The position numbers and the translations under genes are program-made. The notes under the pieces were generated by a model. That model was given only the letters and a program-made list of their open reading frames with translations, was not told the origin of the DNA and did not search any database. Positions 7,659-16,705 of a stretch of DNA of 64,000 nt are shown here, one piece after another (position 1 is the first letter of the stretch; each line of letters begins with the position of its first letter). Origin of the DNA: Amycolatopsis camponoti (GTDB lineage: Bacteria; Actinomycetota; Actinomycetes; Mycobacteriales; Pseudonocardiaceae). The stretch spans positions 1-64,000 of the forward strand of contig NZ_CABVGP010000004.1 of NCBI RefSeq assembly GCF_902497555.1, in the 5' to 3' direction.

Positions 7659-8171
7659 ATGAACCGCAAACTGGTCGCGGCCGCGGCGGGAGCCCTCCTG
7701 GCCCCGGTCCTGGTGGTGGTGAGCCCCGCCGGCATCGCGAGCGCGCACGGCTACGTCAACTCCCCGGCGAGCCGCCAGGCGCAGTGCGCGCAGGGCACCG
7801 TGCCGTGCGGCGACATCAAGTACGAACCCCAGAGCGTCGAGGGCCCGAAGGGCCTGAAGTCCTGCGACGGCGGCAACGAGAAGTACGCCGAGCTCAACGA
7901 CAACGGCAAGGGCTGGCGGGCCTCGCCGGTCGGCACGACGGCGACGTTCACCTGGACCTTCACGGCCCGCCACCGCACGACGAACTACGAGTACTGGATC
8001 GGCGGCGACAAGGTCGCGGACATCAGCGGCAACAACGAGCAGCCGCCGGAAACCCTTTCGCACCAGGTGAACCTGAGTGGCCACCCGGGACGCCAGACGG
8101 TCCTGGCGGTGTGGAACATCGCCGACACGACGAACGCGTTCTACTCCTGCATAGACCTGCAGGTGGGCTGA
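7659..8171 (+). CDS. Secreted AA10 lytic polysaccharide monooxygenase (chitin-binding protein)
   Basis: The 170-residue protein has a Sec signal peptide cleaved after ASA so that the mature chain starts with His30 (HGYV). His30 and His105 ('TARHRTTNYEYW') form the copper histidine brace of AA10 enzymes, which cleave crystalline chitin (or cellulose) oxidatively outside the cell. The AA10 domain fills the mature chain; there is no carbohydrate-binding module. GAAGGAGC precedes the ATG. The dre operator in its promoter argues for chitin as substrate. Confidence 0.95.
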   Translation: MNRKLVAAAAGALLAPVLVVVSPAGIASAHGYVNSPASRQAQCAQGTVPCGDIKYEPQSVEGPKGLKSCDGGNEKYAELNDNGKGWRASPVGTTATFTWTFTARHRTTNYEYWIGGDKVADISGNNEQPPETLSHQVNLSGHPGRQTVLAVWNIADTTNAFYSCIDLQVG

Positions 8172-8175
8172 GCCC

Positions 8176-8210
8176 CCGCCGCCCGGGAGCGCGCGGCTCC
8201 CGGGCGGCGG
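8176..8210. terminator. 14-bp hairpin between LPMO and KimA-like genes
   Basis: The arms 8176-8189 and 8197-8210 are perfect complements (14 base pairs, nearly all G-C) around a 7-base loop, five bases after the LPMO stop. Lying between convergent genes, it can serve both strands. Confidence 0.85.
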
Positions 8211-8255
8211 CGCACCGGTGACCGACCAGGCGGCCCGGCCGCGAAATATCAGACT

Positions 8256-10259
8256 TCAGGACCGGCGTTGCGTCGTGACGCCGCGGCGGAGGTCGCCGGG
8301 CAGGGGGCGGACGCGGTGGAGGTCGCGGCGGGCGGTCGAGTGCAGCTGCCAGGGCACGCTGGTCACCATCACGCCGGGCTCGAACAGCAGCCGGCCCTTC
8401 AGCCGCAGTGAGCTCTGGTTGTGCAGGATGTTCTCCCACCAGCGGCCGACGACGTATTCGGGGATGTAGACGCAGACGACGTCGCGGGGGCTGGCGCGCC
8501 GGAGGTTCTTGACGTACTGCACCACCGGCCGGGTGATCTCGCGGTACGGGGACTCGATCACCTTGAGCGGGACCTTCATCGCGCGTCCCTCCCACTGCCG
8601 CCGGAGTGCGCGGGTGTCGGCGTCGTCGACGTCGACCGTGATCGCGGTCAGCGTGTCCGGCCGGGTCGCGCGGGCGAACGCGATCGCGCGCTGGCTGGGT
8701 TTGTGCAATGTGGACACCAGGACGATCGCGTGGACGCGGCTGGGCAGCAGCTCGCTCTCCTCGTCGGGCAGCAGCTCTTCGCGGACGTGGGTGTAGTGCC
8801 GGTGGATCGCCCGCATGAGGATGTAGAGCACCGGGATGGCGATGACGACCAGGTAGGCACCGTGGGTGAACTTGGTGACCAGCACGACGACGAGGACGAT
8901 CGCGGTCAGGATCGCGCCGAGGGCGTTGATCAGCCGTGAGCGCCGGGCCGCCCGCCGTTCGCGCGTGCCGGCGGTGTCGGCGAGCACGCGGTTCCAGTGC
9001 CGGACCATGCCGGCCTGGCACAGGGTGAAGGAGGTGAACACGCCGAGGATGTAGAGCTGGATGAGCCGGGTGGTGGACCCGTCGAAGGCGAAGACCAGGA
9101 TCCCGGCGACCACCGAGAGGGCGATGATGCCGTTGGAGAACGCGAGCCGGTCGCCGCGGGTGTGCAGCTGCCGGGGCAGGTAGCGGTCCTGGGCGAGGAT
9201 CGAGGCCAGCAGCGGGAAGCCGTTGAACGCGGTGTTCGCCGCGAGGATCAGGATGAGGGCCGTGCTGGCCTGCAGCACGTAGAACAGCACCGCGTGGTCG
9301 CCGCCGAACACGGCCGCGCCGATCTGGCTGATCACGGTGCGCTGCGGGTCGGAGGTGCAGTCGCCGCGGAAGCCGGCCAGGTCGCAGGTGTTCTCGGCGA
9401 TGTGGACCCGGGCGATCAGGGAGAGCGCGGTGATGCCGCCGAACATGACGACGGCGATGACGCCCATGGCGGTCATGGTGCGGGCGGCGTTGAGGGCCTT
9501 CGGCTTGCGGAACGCGGGGACGCCGTTCGAGATGGCTTCGACGCCGGTGAGCGCGGTGCACCCGGAGGAGAAGGACCGCAGCAGCAGGAACACCAGCGCG
9601 AGCCCGGTCAGGCCGGCTTGCTCGGGCCGGATGGCGTAGCCCGCGCTTTCGGCGACCGGGGTGTGCCCGGTGGCCGCGCGGGTGAAGCCGACCACGAGCA
9701 TCAGCACGACGGTGGCGATGAACAGGTAGGTGGGGGCGGCGAACGTCCGGCCGGATTCGCGGATGCCGCGCAGGTTCATCGCCATGAGCACCACGATGAA
9801 CCCGAGGTCGAGCAGGATCCGCTGGTCGTTGAGCTGCGGGACGGCGGAGATGATGTTGTCCACGCCGGAGGCGACCGACACGGCCACGGTCATGATGTAG
9901 TCGACCATCAGCGCGCCCGCGACGACGAGTCCCGCGTGCCGGCCCAGGTTGCGGGACGCGACTTCGTACGAGCCGCCGCCGCTGGGATAAGCGCGCACGA
10001 CCTGGCGGTAGGAGATCACCACGACGGTGAGCAGGACGGCGACCGCGAGCCCGACCCAGGGGGCCAGGGTGAGGTAGGCGAGGCCGCCGATCGACAGGAT
10101 GAGCAGGATCTCCTGGGTGGCGTAGGCGACCGAGGAGAGCGGGTCGCTCGCGAAGATCGGCAGTGCGAGCCATTTCGGCAACAGCGTGTCGCCGAGGGTG
10201 TCGCTGCGGAACGGCCGTCCGAGTACCAGCCGTTTGAGCCATGAGGTGGATGCCGGCAC
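8256..10259 (-). CDS. KimA-like APC-superfamily potassium importer
   Basis: The protein (about 667 residues) closely follows the KimA/YdaO layout: 'LALPIFASDPLSSVAYATQEIL', 'SYRQVVRAYPSGGGSYEVA', 'RSFSSGCTALTGVEAISNGVPAFRKP' and 'ILAANTAFNGFP', about 12 membrane helices, then a cytosolic UspA-like C-terminal domain ending near 'WENILHNQSSLRLKGRLLF'. KimA is a high-affinity proton-coupled K+ uptake system regulated by c-di-AMP. The GTG at 10259 matches the family N-terminus; an in-frame TTG at 10310 lacks a ribosome binding site. No c-di-AMP riboswitch was recognised upstream. The neighbour is a cation/proton antiporter, so this looks like an ion homeostasis locus. Confidence 0.85.
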   Translation of the reverse strand: MPASTSWLKRLVLGRPFRSDTLGDTLLPKWLALPIFASDPLSSVAYATQEILLILSIGGLAYLTLAPWVGLAVAVLLTVVVISYRQVVRAYPSGGGSYEVASRNLGRHAGLVVAGALMVDYIMTVAVSVASGVDNIISAVPQLNDQRILLDLGFIVVLMAMNLRGIRESGRTFAAPTYLFIATVVLMLVVGFTRAATGHTPVAESAGYAIRPEQAGLTGLALVFLLLRSFSSGCTALTGVEAISNGVPAFRKPKALNAARTMTAMGVIAVVMFGGITALSLIARVHIAENTCDLAGFRGDCTSDPQRTVISQIGAAVFGGDHAVLFYVLQASTALILILAANTAFNGFPLLASILAQDRYLPRQLHTRGDRLAFSNGIIALSVVAGILVFAFDGSTTRLIQLYILGVFTSFTLCQAGMVRHWNRVLADTAGTRERRAARRSRLINALGAILTAIVLVVVLVTKFTHGAYLVVIAIPVLYILMRAIHRHYTHVREELLPDEESELLPSRVHAIVLVSTLHKPSQRAIAFARATRPDTLTAITVDVDDADTRALRRQWEGRAMKVPLKVIESPYREITRPVVQYVKNLRRASPRDVVCVYIPEYVVGRWWENILHNQSSLRLKGRLLFEPGVMVTSVPWQLHSTARRDLHRVRPLPGDLRRGVTTQRRS

Positions 10260-10513
10260 GTACGGCAGCGTGCCTTCTGCCGCGGGGCTCCGGCGTAGGG
10301 AAAACGTCAAGATCCGGGCGCCGGCGTAGGGAATGCGTAAACCTCCCCGGGCAGAACGTCAGAGTCCCGTCAACGACGCTGGTCCCCGGCGACGCGGGGG
10401 TCACGGCCGGCCGGCGCGAAGGGGAGAGGCGGACGAGCAGGCGGGTCGAGTAGCCTGAGCGCGGCGCGCCGGGAAGTCTGGTCGGCATCCGGATCGGGAT
10501 GTGGAGGACCGGC

Positions 10514-12064
10514 ATGCGCGGGGTCGAAACCGTACTTTTCCTGGTGGTCGTCGCCACGGTGGTGGCCACCTTCGCGCGGCGGCTGCGGATTCCGGCGCCT
10601 TCCCTGCTGGTCGTCGTCGGCGTGGTCGTGGGCCTGGTGCCCGGGGTCCCCGCCGTGCAGGTGACCCCGGAAGTGATCAGCCTGATCGTGCTCCCGCCGC
10701 TGCTGTTCGCCGCGGGGGAGGAACTGCCGTGGCGCGATCTGCGCGCCGTCGGACGGCCGGTCGCGGTGTTGTCGGTCGGCCTGGTGCTGCTGTCGGCCGC
10801 CGCGGTGATCGGGACGGCCGTCCTGGTGACGCCGCTGCCGGTCGGGATGGCGTTCGTGCTGGGCGCGGTGCTGGCGAGCACGGACCCCGTCGCGGTGACC
10901 GCCCTCGCGCGCCGGCTGGCGCTGCCGCCGCGGGTGCAGGCGCTGATCCAGGCGGAGAGCCTGTTCAACGACGCGACCAGCCTGCTGCTGTTCCGGGTGG
11001 CGTTGTTCCTGGCCGTCGCCGGGGGTGCGGCGTCGTGGGGACGGACCGTGAGCGAGTTCGCGGTGCTCGCCGGCGGCGGGGTGGCGATCGGCGTGGTGAC
11101 GGCGATCGGGGCGTTCCTGATCCGGCGGCGCACCGAAGACCCGGTGCTGGAGACGGTGATCTCGCTGGTCACGCCGTACGCGGGGTACGTCGTCGCCGAG
11201 TCGATCGGCGGGTCGGGGGTGACGGCGGTGGTCGTGGCGAGCGTGCTCCTCGGGACCCAGGCCGAACGGCTGACGACGGCCCGGATCCGGCTGCAGGTCG
11301 GTGCGGTGAACCAGACCGTGGTGTTCCTGCTGGAGAGCGTCGTGTTCGGCCTGATCGGGCTGCAGCTGCCCGCGCTGGTGCGCCGGGTCGCCGGCGGTGG
11401 CGCCTGGTGGCTGCTGCAGGCCCTGGCGATCGCGGTGACGCTGGTCGTGGCGCGGCTGCTGCTCGTGTTCGTGCTCTCCGCCCTGCGCCAGCGGCGCGTG
11501 GACGGCCGGCTGTCCTGGCAGGTGCCCGCCGTCATCTCGTGGGCGGGCGCCCGCGGGGTGGTGCCGTTGGCGGCGGCGCTGTCGCTGCCGGTGTCCACTT
11601 TGGACGGTTCCGCGCTGCCCGCGCGTGACCTGGTGCTGCTGCTGACCACGGCGGTGATCGTGCTGACGCTCGTGGTGCAGGGGTTCACGCTGGCGCCGCT
11701 GGTGCGGCGGGCCGGCATCGCGCTCGACCCGGCCGACCTGCGGACGGAGTACGGCGCGGCCCGCCGCAAGCTCGCCGAGGCCGGGCTGAGCCACCTGGAC
11801 CACCTGGCCGAAACCGAGTCCGCGCCGGAGTTCGCCGTGGACCGGCTGCGGACGAGCTGGCAGACCCGGCTGGACCGCGTCCAGGACGAGGACGAGACGG
11901 GGGACCCGATGCGCGGGATCGACTACCGGGCCCTGCGCCGGGAGCTCATCGACGTCGAGGCGGCCGAGCTGGCGCGCCTGTTCGAGGCGGGCGAGATCAC
12001 CGACGGGACCCGCCGGCGGATCCAGCGGGTGCTCGACCTCGAGCACGCCGGGCTGGAGGACTGA
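10514..12064 (+). CDS. Na+(K+)/H+ antiporter, CPA1/NhaP type
   Basis: The 516-residue protein has 12 or more membrane helices, with 'LPPLLFAAGEEL', 'GAVLASTDPVAVTALARRL' and 'AESLFNDATSLLLFRVAL', the conserved ion-binding regions of CPA1 antiporters. A cytosolic tail of about 110 residues (after 'TLAPLVRRAGI') is rich in charged helices. The ATG at 10514 is chosen because GGAGGA (10503-10508) precedes it; an upstream ATG at 10499 has no such site. It is divergent from the KimA-like gene, 254 bases apart, and runs into the APC permease with only 6 bases between stops. Confidence 0.92.
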   Translation: MRGVETVLFLVVVATVVATFARRLRIPAPSLLVVVGVVVGLVPGVPAVQVTPEVISLIVLPPLLFAAGEELPWRDLRAVGRPVAVLSVGLVLLSAAAVIGTAVLVTPLPVGMAFVLGAVLASTDPVAVTALARRLALPPRVQALIQAESLFNDATSLLLFRVALFLAVAGGAASWGRTVSEFAVLAGGGVAIGVVTAIGAFLIRRRTEDPVLETVISLVTPYAGYVVAESIGGSGVTAVVVASVLLGTQAERLTTARIRLQVGAVNQTVVFLLESVVFGLIGLQLPALVRRVAGGGAWWLLQALAIAVTLVVARLLLVFVLSALRQRRVDGRLSWQVPAVISWAGARGVVPLAAALSLPVSTLDGSALPARDLVLLLTTAVIVLTLVVQGFTLAPLVRRAGIALDPADLRTEYGAARRKLAEAGLSHLDHLAETESAPEFAVDRLRTSWQTRLDRVQDEDETGDPMRGIDYRALRRELIDVEAAELARLFEAGEITDGTRRRIQRVLDLEHAGLED

Positions 12065-12070
12065 GCGGGG

Positions 12071-13348
12071 TCACCGGGACCGGCCGCGCAGGATCAGCGC
12101 GCGGCCGAGCAGGCCGGCCGCGAACACGGCCAGGCCGGTGAGCACGGAGATCCACGGCAGCGTCGCGACGAGGGTCACGCAGCCGAGCAGGCCGAGGACG
12201 TTGAGCCAGCGAGGCCAACGGCGGTTCGCGCGGTCTTGGGTCAAGGCCGCGGCGTTGGCGATCGCGTAGTAGACGAGCACGCCGAAGGAAGAGAACCCGA
12301 TGACACCGCGGAGGTCGGTGGTGAGGACCAGCACGGACACCACGACCGCGAGGGCCATTTCGGCGTGGTGGGGAACGCGGTAGCGCGGGTGGACCGCCGC
12401 CAGCCACGTCGGCAGGTCGCGTTCCCGGGCCATGGCGAGGGTGGTGCGGCCGATCCCGGCGATCAGCGCGAGCAGGGCACCGAGCGCGGCGAGCGCACCC
12501 CCGACGCGGACGACCGGGGCGACGGCTCCGGCGCCGGCCGCGTCGACCGCCGCGATCAACGGCGCCGTGGCGTTCGCGAGTCCCCGGGGGCCGGCCGCCA
12601 GCAGGGCCGCGCAGGCGACGACCAGGTAGATCCCGACCGTCAGGAACAGCGCGATCGGGATCGCCCGGGGAATGGTCCGCCGGGGATCGCGGACCTCTTC
12701 GCCCATGGTGGCGACGCGCGCGTAGCCGGCGAAGGCGAAGAACAGCAGCCCGGCGGCTTGCGCTGTCCCGTAGATCCCGCCCGAGGTCAGCGCGCCCCAG
12801 CCGCCGAGGTTCGCGGTCGTGGCCCCGCCGCCGGTGGCGATCGCCACGACGACCACGGCCAGCGCGGTGAGGCTGGTGCCGACCAGGATCCGCGTCAGCA
12901 CCACGGTCTTGGTGATCCCGCGGTAGTTCAGCGCGGCGAGGCCGAGCACGCCCGCGACGGCCACGAGCCGCTGCAGCCAGACCGGCCCCGGCACGGCGTA
13001 GGTGGCGAAGGTGAGGGCCATCGCGGCGCAGGAGGCGGTCTTGCCGATCACGAACCCCCAGCCGGCGGTGAACCCCCACCACGGGCCGAGGCGTTCACGC
13101 CCGTAGACGTAGGTGCCGCCGGACAGCGGGTACTGGGCGGCGAGCTGCGCGGAGGCGACGGCGTTGCAGTAGGCGATGACCGCCGCGAGCGCCAGCCCGA
13201 TGAGCAGGCCCGTCCCCGCGGCTTTCGCGGCCGGCCCGAACGCGGCGAAGATGCCCGCGCCGATCATCGAGCCGAGGCCGATCACCACCGCGTCCGCGGT
13301 GCCCAGCCGGCGGTCCAGCTGGGCTTGAGGTGCGGGGGAGGGGGTCAT
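12071..13348 (-). CDS. APC family amino acid permease
   Basis: The 425-residue protein has about 12 helices with the APC signature at the start ('VIGLGSMIGAGIFAAFGPAAKAAG', the G-S/T-x-I-G-x-G-I-F substrate-binding break in helix 1) and 'YPLSGGTYVYGRERLG' in helix 2-3. Such proteins import amino acids or amines with protons or by exchange. It is 19 bases downstream of the VOC gene and probably the last gene of the ArsR fusion-VOC-permease operon, although none of the three products explains the others. Substrate unknown. Confidence 0.9.
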   Translation of the reverse strand: MTPSPAPQAQLDRRLGTADAVVIGLGSMIGAGIFAAFGPAAKAAGTGLLIGLALAAVIAYCNAVASAQLAAQYPLSGGTYVYGRERLGPWWGFTAGWGFVIGKTASCAAMALTFATYAVPGPVWLQRLVAVAGVLGLAALNYRGITKTVVLTRILVGTSLTALAVVVVAIATGGGATTANLGGWGALTSGGIYGTAQAAGLLFFAFAGYARVATMGEEVRDPRRTIPRAIPIALFLTVGIYLVVACAALLAAGPRGLANATAPLIAAVDAAGAGAVAPVVRVGGALAALGALLALIAGIGRTTLAMARERDLPTWLAAVHPRYRVPHHAEMALAVVVSVLVLTTDLRGVIGFSSFGVLVYYAIANAAALTQDRANRRWPRWLNVLGLLGCVTLVATLPWISVLTGLAVFAAGLLGRALILRGRSR

Positions 13349-13367
13349 CGCTCGCCTTCGGTCGTGG

Positions 13368-13763
13368 TCACGGCCGCGCAGGTGCGGCCGCGGGCTGGAA
13401 CAGTTCGACCGGGTTGCCGGCGGGGTCGTCGAACACGATCTGGCGCCCGCCGGGGCCGGTGACGATGTCGCTGCGGAACCGCACGCCGGCTTCGCGCAGC
13501 CGCTCGACTTCGGCGTCGATGTCGTCGACGACGAAGTGGAGGCGGTTCCAGCCGCCCGGGCCGGGCCGCGTGCCGTCGGGCATCGCGCGCCCGGCCGAGC
13601 TGGCCGGGCCGCTGAGCAGCAGGCGCAGGTTCCCGCGGAGCACGTCGGCGAAGGCGGGGGCGAAGCTCGTGTTGACGGTGAACCCGAGCTGGGTGGTGTA
13701 GAAGTCGACGGCGGCCTCGACGTCGTCGACCAGGTAACGGACGCTCACCAGTTCTGTGGTCAT
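13368..13763 (-). CDS. VOC-family (glyoxalase/bleomycin-resistance fold) protein
   Basis: A 131-residue protein with two beta-alpha-beta-beta-beta modules: 'VSVRYLVDDVEAAVDFYTTQLGFTV' and 'RLHFVVDDIDAEVERLREAGVRF', ending 'IVFDDPAGNPVELFQP'. His in 'LHFVV' and Glu in 'VELFQ' are the usual metal ligands. The family includes glyoxalases, dioxygenases and resistance proteins. The start overlaps the stop of the ArsR-phosphatase fusion (ATGA, 13760-13763), so they are cotranslated. It has no cysteines, which argues against an ArsI-type arsenic lyase. Confidence 0.88.
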   Translation of the reverse strand: MTTELVSVRYLVDDVEAAVDFYTTQLGFTVNTSFAPAFADVLRGNLRLLLSGPASSAGRAMPDGTRPGPGGWNRLHFVVDDIDAEVERLREAGVRFRSDIVTGPGGRQIVFDDPAGNPVELFQPAAAPARP

Positions 13764-14497
13764 GCTTCGTTCACCTCTTCGGGAAGGGGGGTCGCCGCGA
13801 GGAACCCGATCCGGGTGTCCAGCTCCGCGGCGACGCGCCGGAACGCGGGATAGCCCTCGGGGTCACGCGCGGGGTCGGGCAGGCTCCAGTGGACGAGCTG
13901 CGGCCCGCCGGGAAAGGGCGGCAGGACTTCGCGCACCCGGTCGCACAGGCTGATGACCCACTGGAACCGGCGCTGCCGCACGGCATCCAGGTGCGTGGGT
14001 TCGTGGTCGAGCGTGATGCCGTAGTCGGCCATCGCGCGCACCGCGTGCGGGTTCAGCGGTTTCGGCCGGCTGCCCGCGCTGGCCACCTCGGCGCCGGTGC
14101 GGTGCCGGAGCAACGCCGCCGCCATCGGCGACCGGCCGCTGTTGCCGGTGCACAGGAACAGCACCCGCGACGGGATCGGGGCGTGGTCCGGGCGGACGAG
14201 GCCGAGCGCCGGGTGCAGCGCGGCGCCGGTGCCGGCGAGCGCGTCGGCGCAGCGCCGTAGGTCGAGGTGGTAGTAGGTGTCGCGGCCGTCGAAACTGCTG
14301 CGCCGCGCGGTGACCAGCTCCGCGGTGCGCAGCCGGCGCAGGTGGTAGGAGACGAGGTTCTGCGGCTGGCCGAGGGCGTCCACCAGTTCCCGCACGCGCC
14401 GGTCGCCGCGCGCGAGCTCGAGCATCATCCGCCAGCGCAGCGGATCACCGGCCAGCCGCACGAACGGCGGTGGGCCGGACATCGCGTCGGGACGCAT
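13760..14497 (-). CDS. ArsR-type regulator fused to a low-molecular-weight phosphatase/arsenate reductase domain
   Basis: The 245-residue protein joins a winged-helix ArsR domain (about residues 10-85, 'ALGQPQNLVSYHLRRLRTAELV') to an LMW-PTP domain (from residue 110) with the P-loop Cys116-TGNSG-Arg122 and a downstream Asp-Pro pair ('LPDPARDPEG'). The C-terminal domain could reduce arsenate or hydrolyse phosphotyrosine; the N-terminal domain would bind DNA. An ATCAA-N6-TTGAT operator lies 13 bases upstream, consistent with autoregulation. No arsenite exporter is nearby, so arsenic resistance is not demonstrated. An internal Met6 start is possible. Confidence 0.9.
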   Translation of the reverse strand: MRPDAMSGPPPFVRLAGDPLRWRMMLELARGDRRVRELVDALGQPQNLVSYHLRRLRTAELVTARRSSFDGRDTYYHLDLRRCADALAGTGAALHPALGLVRPDHAPIPSRVLFLCTGNSGRSPMAAALLRHRTGAEVASAGSRPKPLNPHAVRAMADYGITLDHEPTHLDAVRQRRFQWVISLCDRVREVLPPFPGGPQLVHWSLPDPARDPEGYPAFRRVAAELDTRIGFLAATPLPEEVNEA

Positions 14498-14507
14498 GGA
14501 CCGGAGA

Positions 14508-15692
14508 TTACATCAATCCAGGTTGATGCAATAGGCCCCGGTCGGGGTGGAGCGTGAGGTAGACGGCGCGGACCGCGAGGGTGCGTTCGATCTCGTCGAT
14601 GAGGGGGGCGAAGAACTGCTTGCGGTGTTCGGTGTCGCTCATCGAGGTGACCGCGAAGTACATGCTGCCGAAGCCGGCGAGCAGCGTGGCGTTGCGCAGC
14701 AGGGCGACCGGGACGCCGGGCAGCAGCGGCGAGATCGCCGGCTTCGCGCCGATCCACTGCTCGGCCGCGGCGGGCGTCACGATGATCACGCCGAGGAGGA
14801 CGAAGAAGGCGAACAGCGCGAGGCCGATCACCGCGGCTTGGACGAGCTGGCGGGTGGCGAGCATCAACAGCAGGTTGCGCTTCTGGCGGCCGTTGAGGCT
14901 GACCGCGCGCACGGGGCCGTCGAGGGGGACGGCGGCCAGCGGGGTGGCGGCGCAGGCGGCGGTCAGCATGGGCGCGCTGAAGTCCTGTTCGACCCGGCCG
15001 ATCTCCTCGCGGAGGCGGGCGGCCGCGGCGAGGACGGTGACCGCGCCGAAGAGCGCGACGACCAGGGCGAGGCGCCACCAGGCGAGCTGGTTCATCAGCT
15101 GCCACAGCTCGCCGGTGAAGAACAGGAACAGGGTGACGAACAGCAGGACGGGCAGCGCGCGGCCGAGGACCTGCACGCTGTTGCGGAGGTCGGTGATCGC
15201 CTGCCGGATGGCTTGGCGCAGCAGGGTGCCGAAGCCGTAGGTGGTGGCGAGGTACGTGGCCGCGAAGGCGGCGGCGAAGAACACGAGGAACGCCAGGACG
15301 CCCAGCGCGCGGGCGCCGGGAAGGGTGATGGCGCCGTCGAAGGCGAGCTGCAGCAGCGGCACGGCGACCGGCATCGCGGCGTAGGCGGCGAGGATCGCGA
15401 TGGTCGCGGCGCGGGAGAAGCGGGGGAGGCGCCGGACGAACAGCGAGATCGTCACCCAGGCGGCGATGGTCACGGCGACGACGATGCCGAGCAGCACCCA
15501 CCGCCCCGAGCCGGCGGTCTTGAGCGGGACGAGCCAGGCGAGGCTGGCGAGCATGACGAAGGCGAGCCCGGGCAGCATCCGGGGCAGGATGTGCTCGGCG
15601 AAGCCGTACCCGGCGATCATCGTCGGGGTCCCGCGGCGGAGGAACCAGCGTTCGGTCCGCTGGACCCGTACCCGAGGTGCTGATGTCGGCAT
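14508..15692 (-). CDS. Polytopic membrane protein of unknown function
   Basis: This 394-residue protein has about eight hydrophobic segments (for example 'MLPGLAFVMLASLAWLV', 'WVLLGIVVAVTIAAWVTISLFV', 'ALPVLLFVTLFLFFTGELW') and a soluble C-terminal tail ending 'VYLTLHPDRGLLHQPG'. A central polar stretch, 'LNGRQKRNLLLMLATRQ', links two helix groups. I do not recognise a family with a known role. Its last codons overlap the operator of the ArsR fusion gene, 10 bases downstream, so it is transcribed just ahead of that operon. Start ATG at 15692. Confidence 0.75.
   Translation of the reverse strand: MPTSAPRVRVQRTERWFLRRGTPTMIAGYGFAEHILPRMLPGLAFVMLASLAWLVPLKTAGSGRWVLLGIVVAVTIAAWVTISLFVRRLPRFSRAATIAILAAYAAMPVAVPLLQLAFDGAITLPGARALGVLAFLVFFAAAFAATYLATTYGFGTLLRQAIRQAITDLRNSVQVLGRALPVLLFVTLFLFFTGELWQLMNQLAWWRLALVVALFGAVTVLAAAARLREEIGRVEQDFSAPMLTAACAATPLAAVPLDGPVRAVSLNGRQKRNLLLMLATRQLVQAAVIGLALFAFFVLLGVIIVTPAAAEQWIGAKPAISPLLPGVPVALLRNATLLAGFGSMYFAVTSMSDTEHRKQFFAPLIDEIERTLAVRAVYLTLHPDRGLLHQPGLM
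14511..14528. promoter_or_regulatory. ArsR-type operator inside the 3' end of the upstream gene
   Basis: CATCAA (14511-14516) and TTGATG (14523-14528) are perfect inverted arms 6 bases apart, the ATCAA-N6-TTGAT pattern bound by ArsR/SmtB repressors. It sits 13 bases before the ArsR fusion start and inside the final codons of the membrane protein gene. Confidence 0.75.
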
Positions 15693-15871
15693 GCGCAGAT
15701 AGTGCCTGGTCGGCCCGGCTGCTCGACCGGCGAGGTCGGGCGGACGGCCACTGGTCCGTTCGGGTGAAGGTGAACTCGGGCGAAGCCGGGTGTCGAATCG
15801 GGGGCGAGTCGTTCGTGGACTCGGTGAGCGGCCACCACGAAGGGGCGCCGCCGGAGCCCACAGGAGATCAG

Positions 15872-16705
15872 ATGTCGCACCCGGAGCCCGTCGCCCGCCG
15901 CATGTACGACCTGGTCGAGCCCATCGGCCTGGTGCCCTACTTCGCCGACGAGTCGGACGAGGCCCTGATGGCGCTGGGCCTGCGCAACCCGTGGGACGCC
16001 TACTTCGCCGGACGGGCCGCGCCGCTCGGCCGCACGGTGCCGGCCGAGGTGGTCCACGCGATCTTCTACAACTTCGCGCCGGGCGAGGTGGCCCGCCACC
16101 TCCCGCGGGTGTGGGACCTGACCACCCCCGAGGCGGCGCTGGCCGCCCGCGAGCGGGGCTGCGTCGCGGGCATGCGGCGGGTCCTCGGCGAACTCGCCGA
16201 CGACCCGCGGGTCGCCCGCGCCGGCGACGTCCTGGTGAAGGCGGCGATCAGCGCCCCGGTGGAGGGCCGCGCCCTCTTCGCCGCCCTGCGCGCGCTCCCG
16301 GTGCCGCAGGAGCCGGTGGCCCGGTTGTGGCACGCGGCCACGCTGCTGCGCGAGCACCGCGGCGACGGCCACACCGCCGCCTTGCTGACCGAGGGTGTCG
16401 GCGGGACGGAAGCCCACGTGCTGCACGCGCTGTCGGCCGACATGCCCGCGAAGGACTTCGGCCGGGTCTGGCACCTCCCGGAGGCGCAGCTGAACGCGGT
16501 CATCGACGGCATGCGCGCCCGCGGTCTCGTCGGGACCGACGGCTGGCTCACCGCCGACGGCCGGGCCACGAAGGACCGGGTGGAAGCGCTGACCGACCGG
16601 CTCGCGGAGGCGCCGTACACCGTGCTGAGCCCGGGGGACCTCGACCGGCTCGTCGCCGACCTCGAGCCGATCTCGGCCGCGTTCCGGGCCGTATTCCCGA
16701 TGTAG
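15872..16705 (+). CDS. SCO6745 family protein
   Basis: The 277-residue protein starts MSHPEPVARRMYDLVEPIG and resembles actinomycete proteins named after SCO6745: a helical N-terminal half with 'ALGLRNPWDAYFAGRAAPLG', then a winged-helix-like region ('EAQLNAVIDGMRARGLVGTDGWLTADGRATKDRVEALTDRLA'). Function is unknown; a MarR/PadR-like fold is suggested by the C-terminal part. The ATG at 15872 is preceded by AGGAGA (15862-15867). The longer in-frame extension back to 15677 overlaps the divergent membrane protein gene and is unlikely. The next gene follows after 101 bases. Confidence 0.8.
   Translation: MSHPEPVARRMYDLVEPIGLVPYFADESDEALMALGLRNPWDAYFAGRAAPLGRTVPAEVVHAIFYNFAPGEVARHLPRVWDLTTPEAALAARERGCVAGMRRVLGELADDPRVARAGDVLVKAAISAPVEGRALFAALRALPVPQEPVARLWHAATLLREHRGDGHTAALLTEGVGGTEAHVLHALSADMPAKDFGRVWHLPEAQLNAVIDGMRARGLVGTDGWLTADGRATKDRVEALTDRLAEAPYTVLSPGDLDRLVADLEPISAAFRAVFPM

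Noticed and set aside
10260..10513. c-di-AMP riboswitch before the KimA-like gene
   Set aside because: The conserved ydaO core elements could not be found by eye; only a short direct repeat is present.
8023..11769. A 1248-codon open frame on the minus strand
   Set aside because: It lies across the KimA-like and antiporter genes in the wrong frame; composition is typical of antisense shadow frames in GC-rich DNA.
13368..14497. Arsenic resistance operon
   Set aside because: No arsenite exporter or ArsI-type cysteines; only the fusion's domains hint at arsenic.
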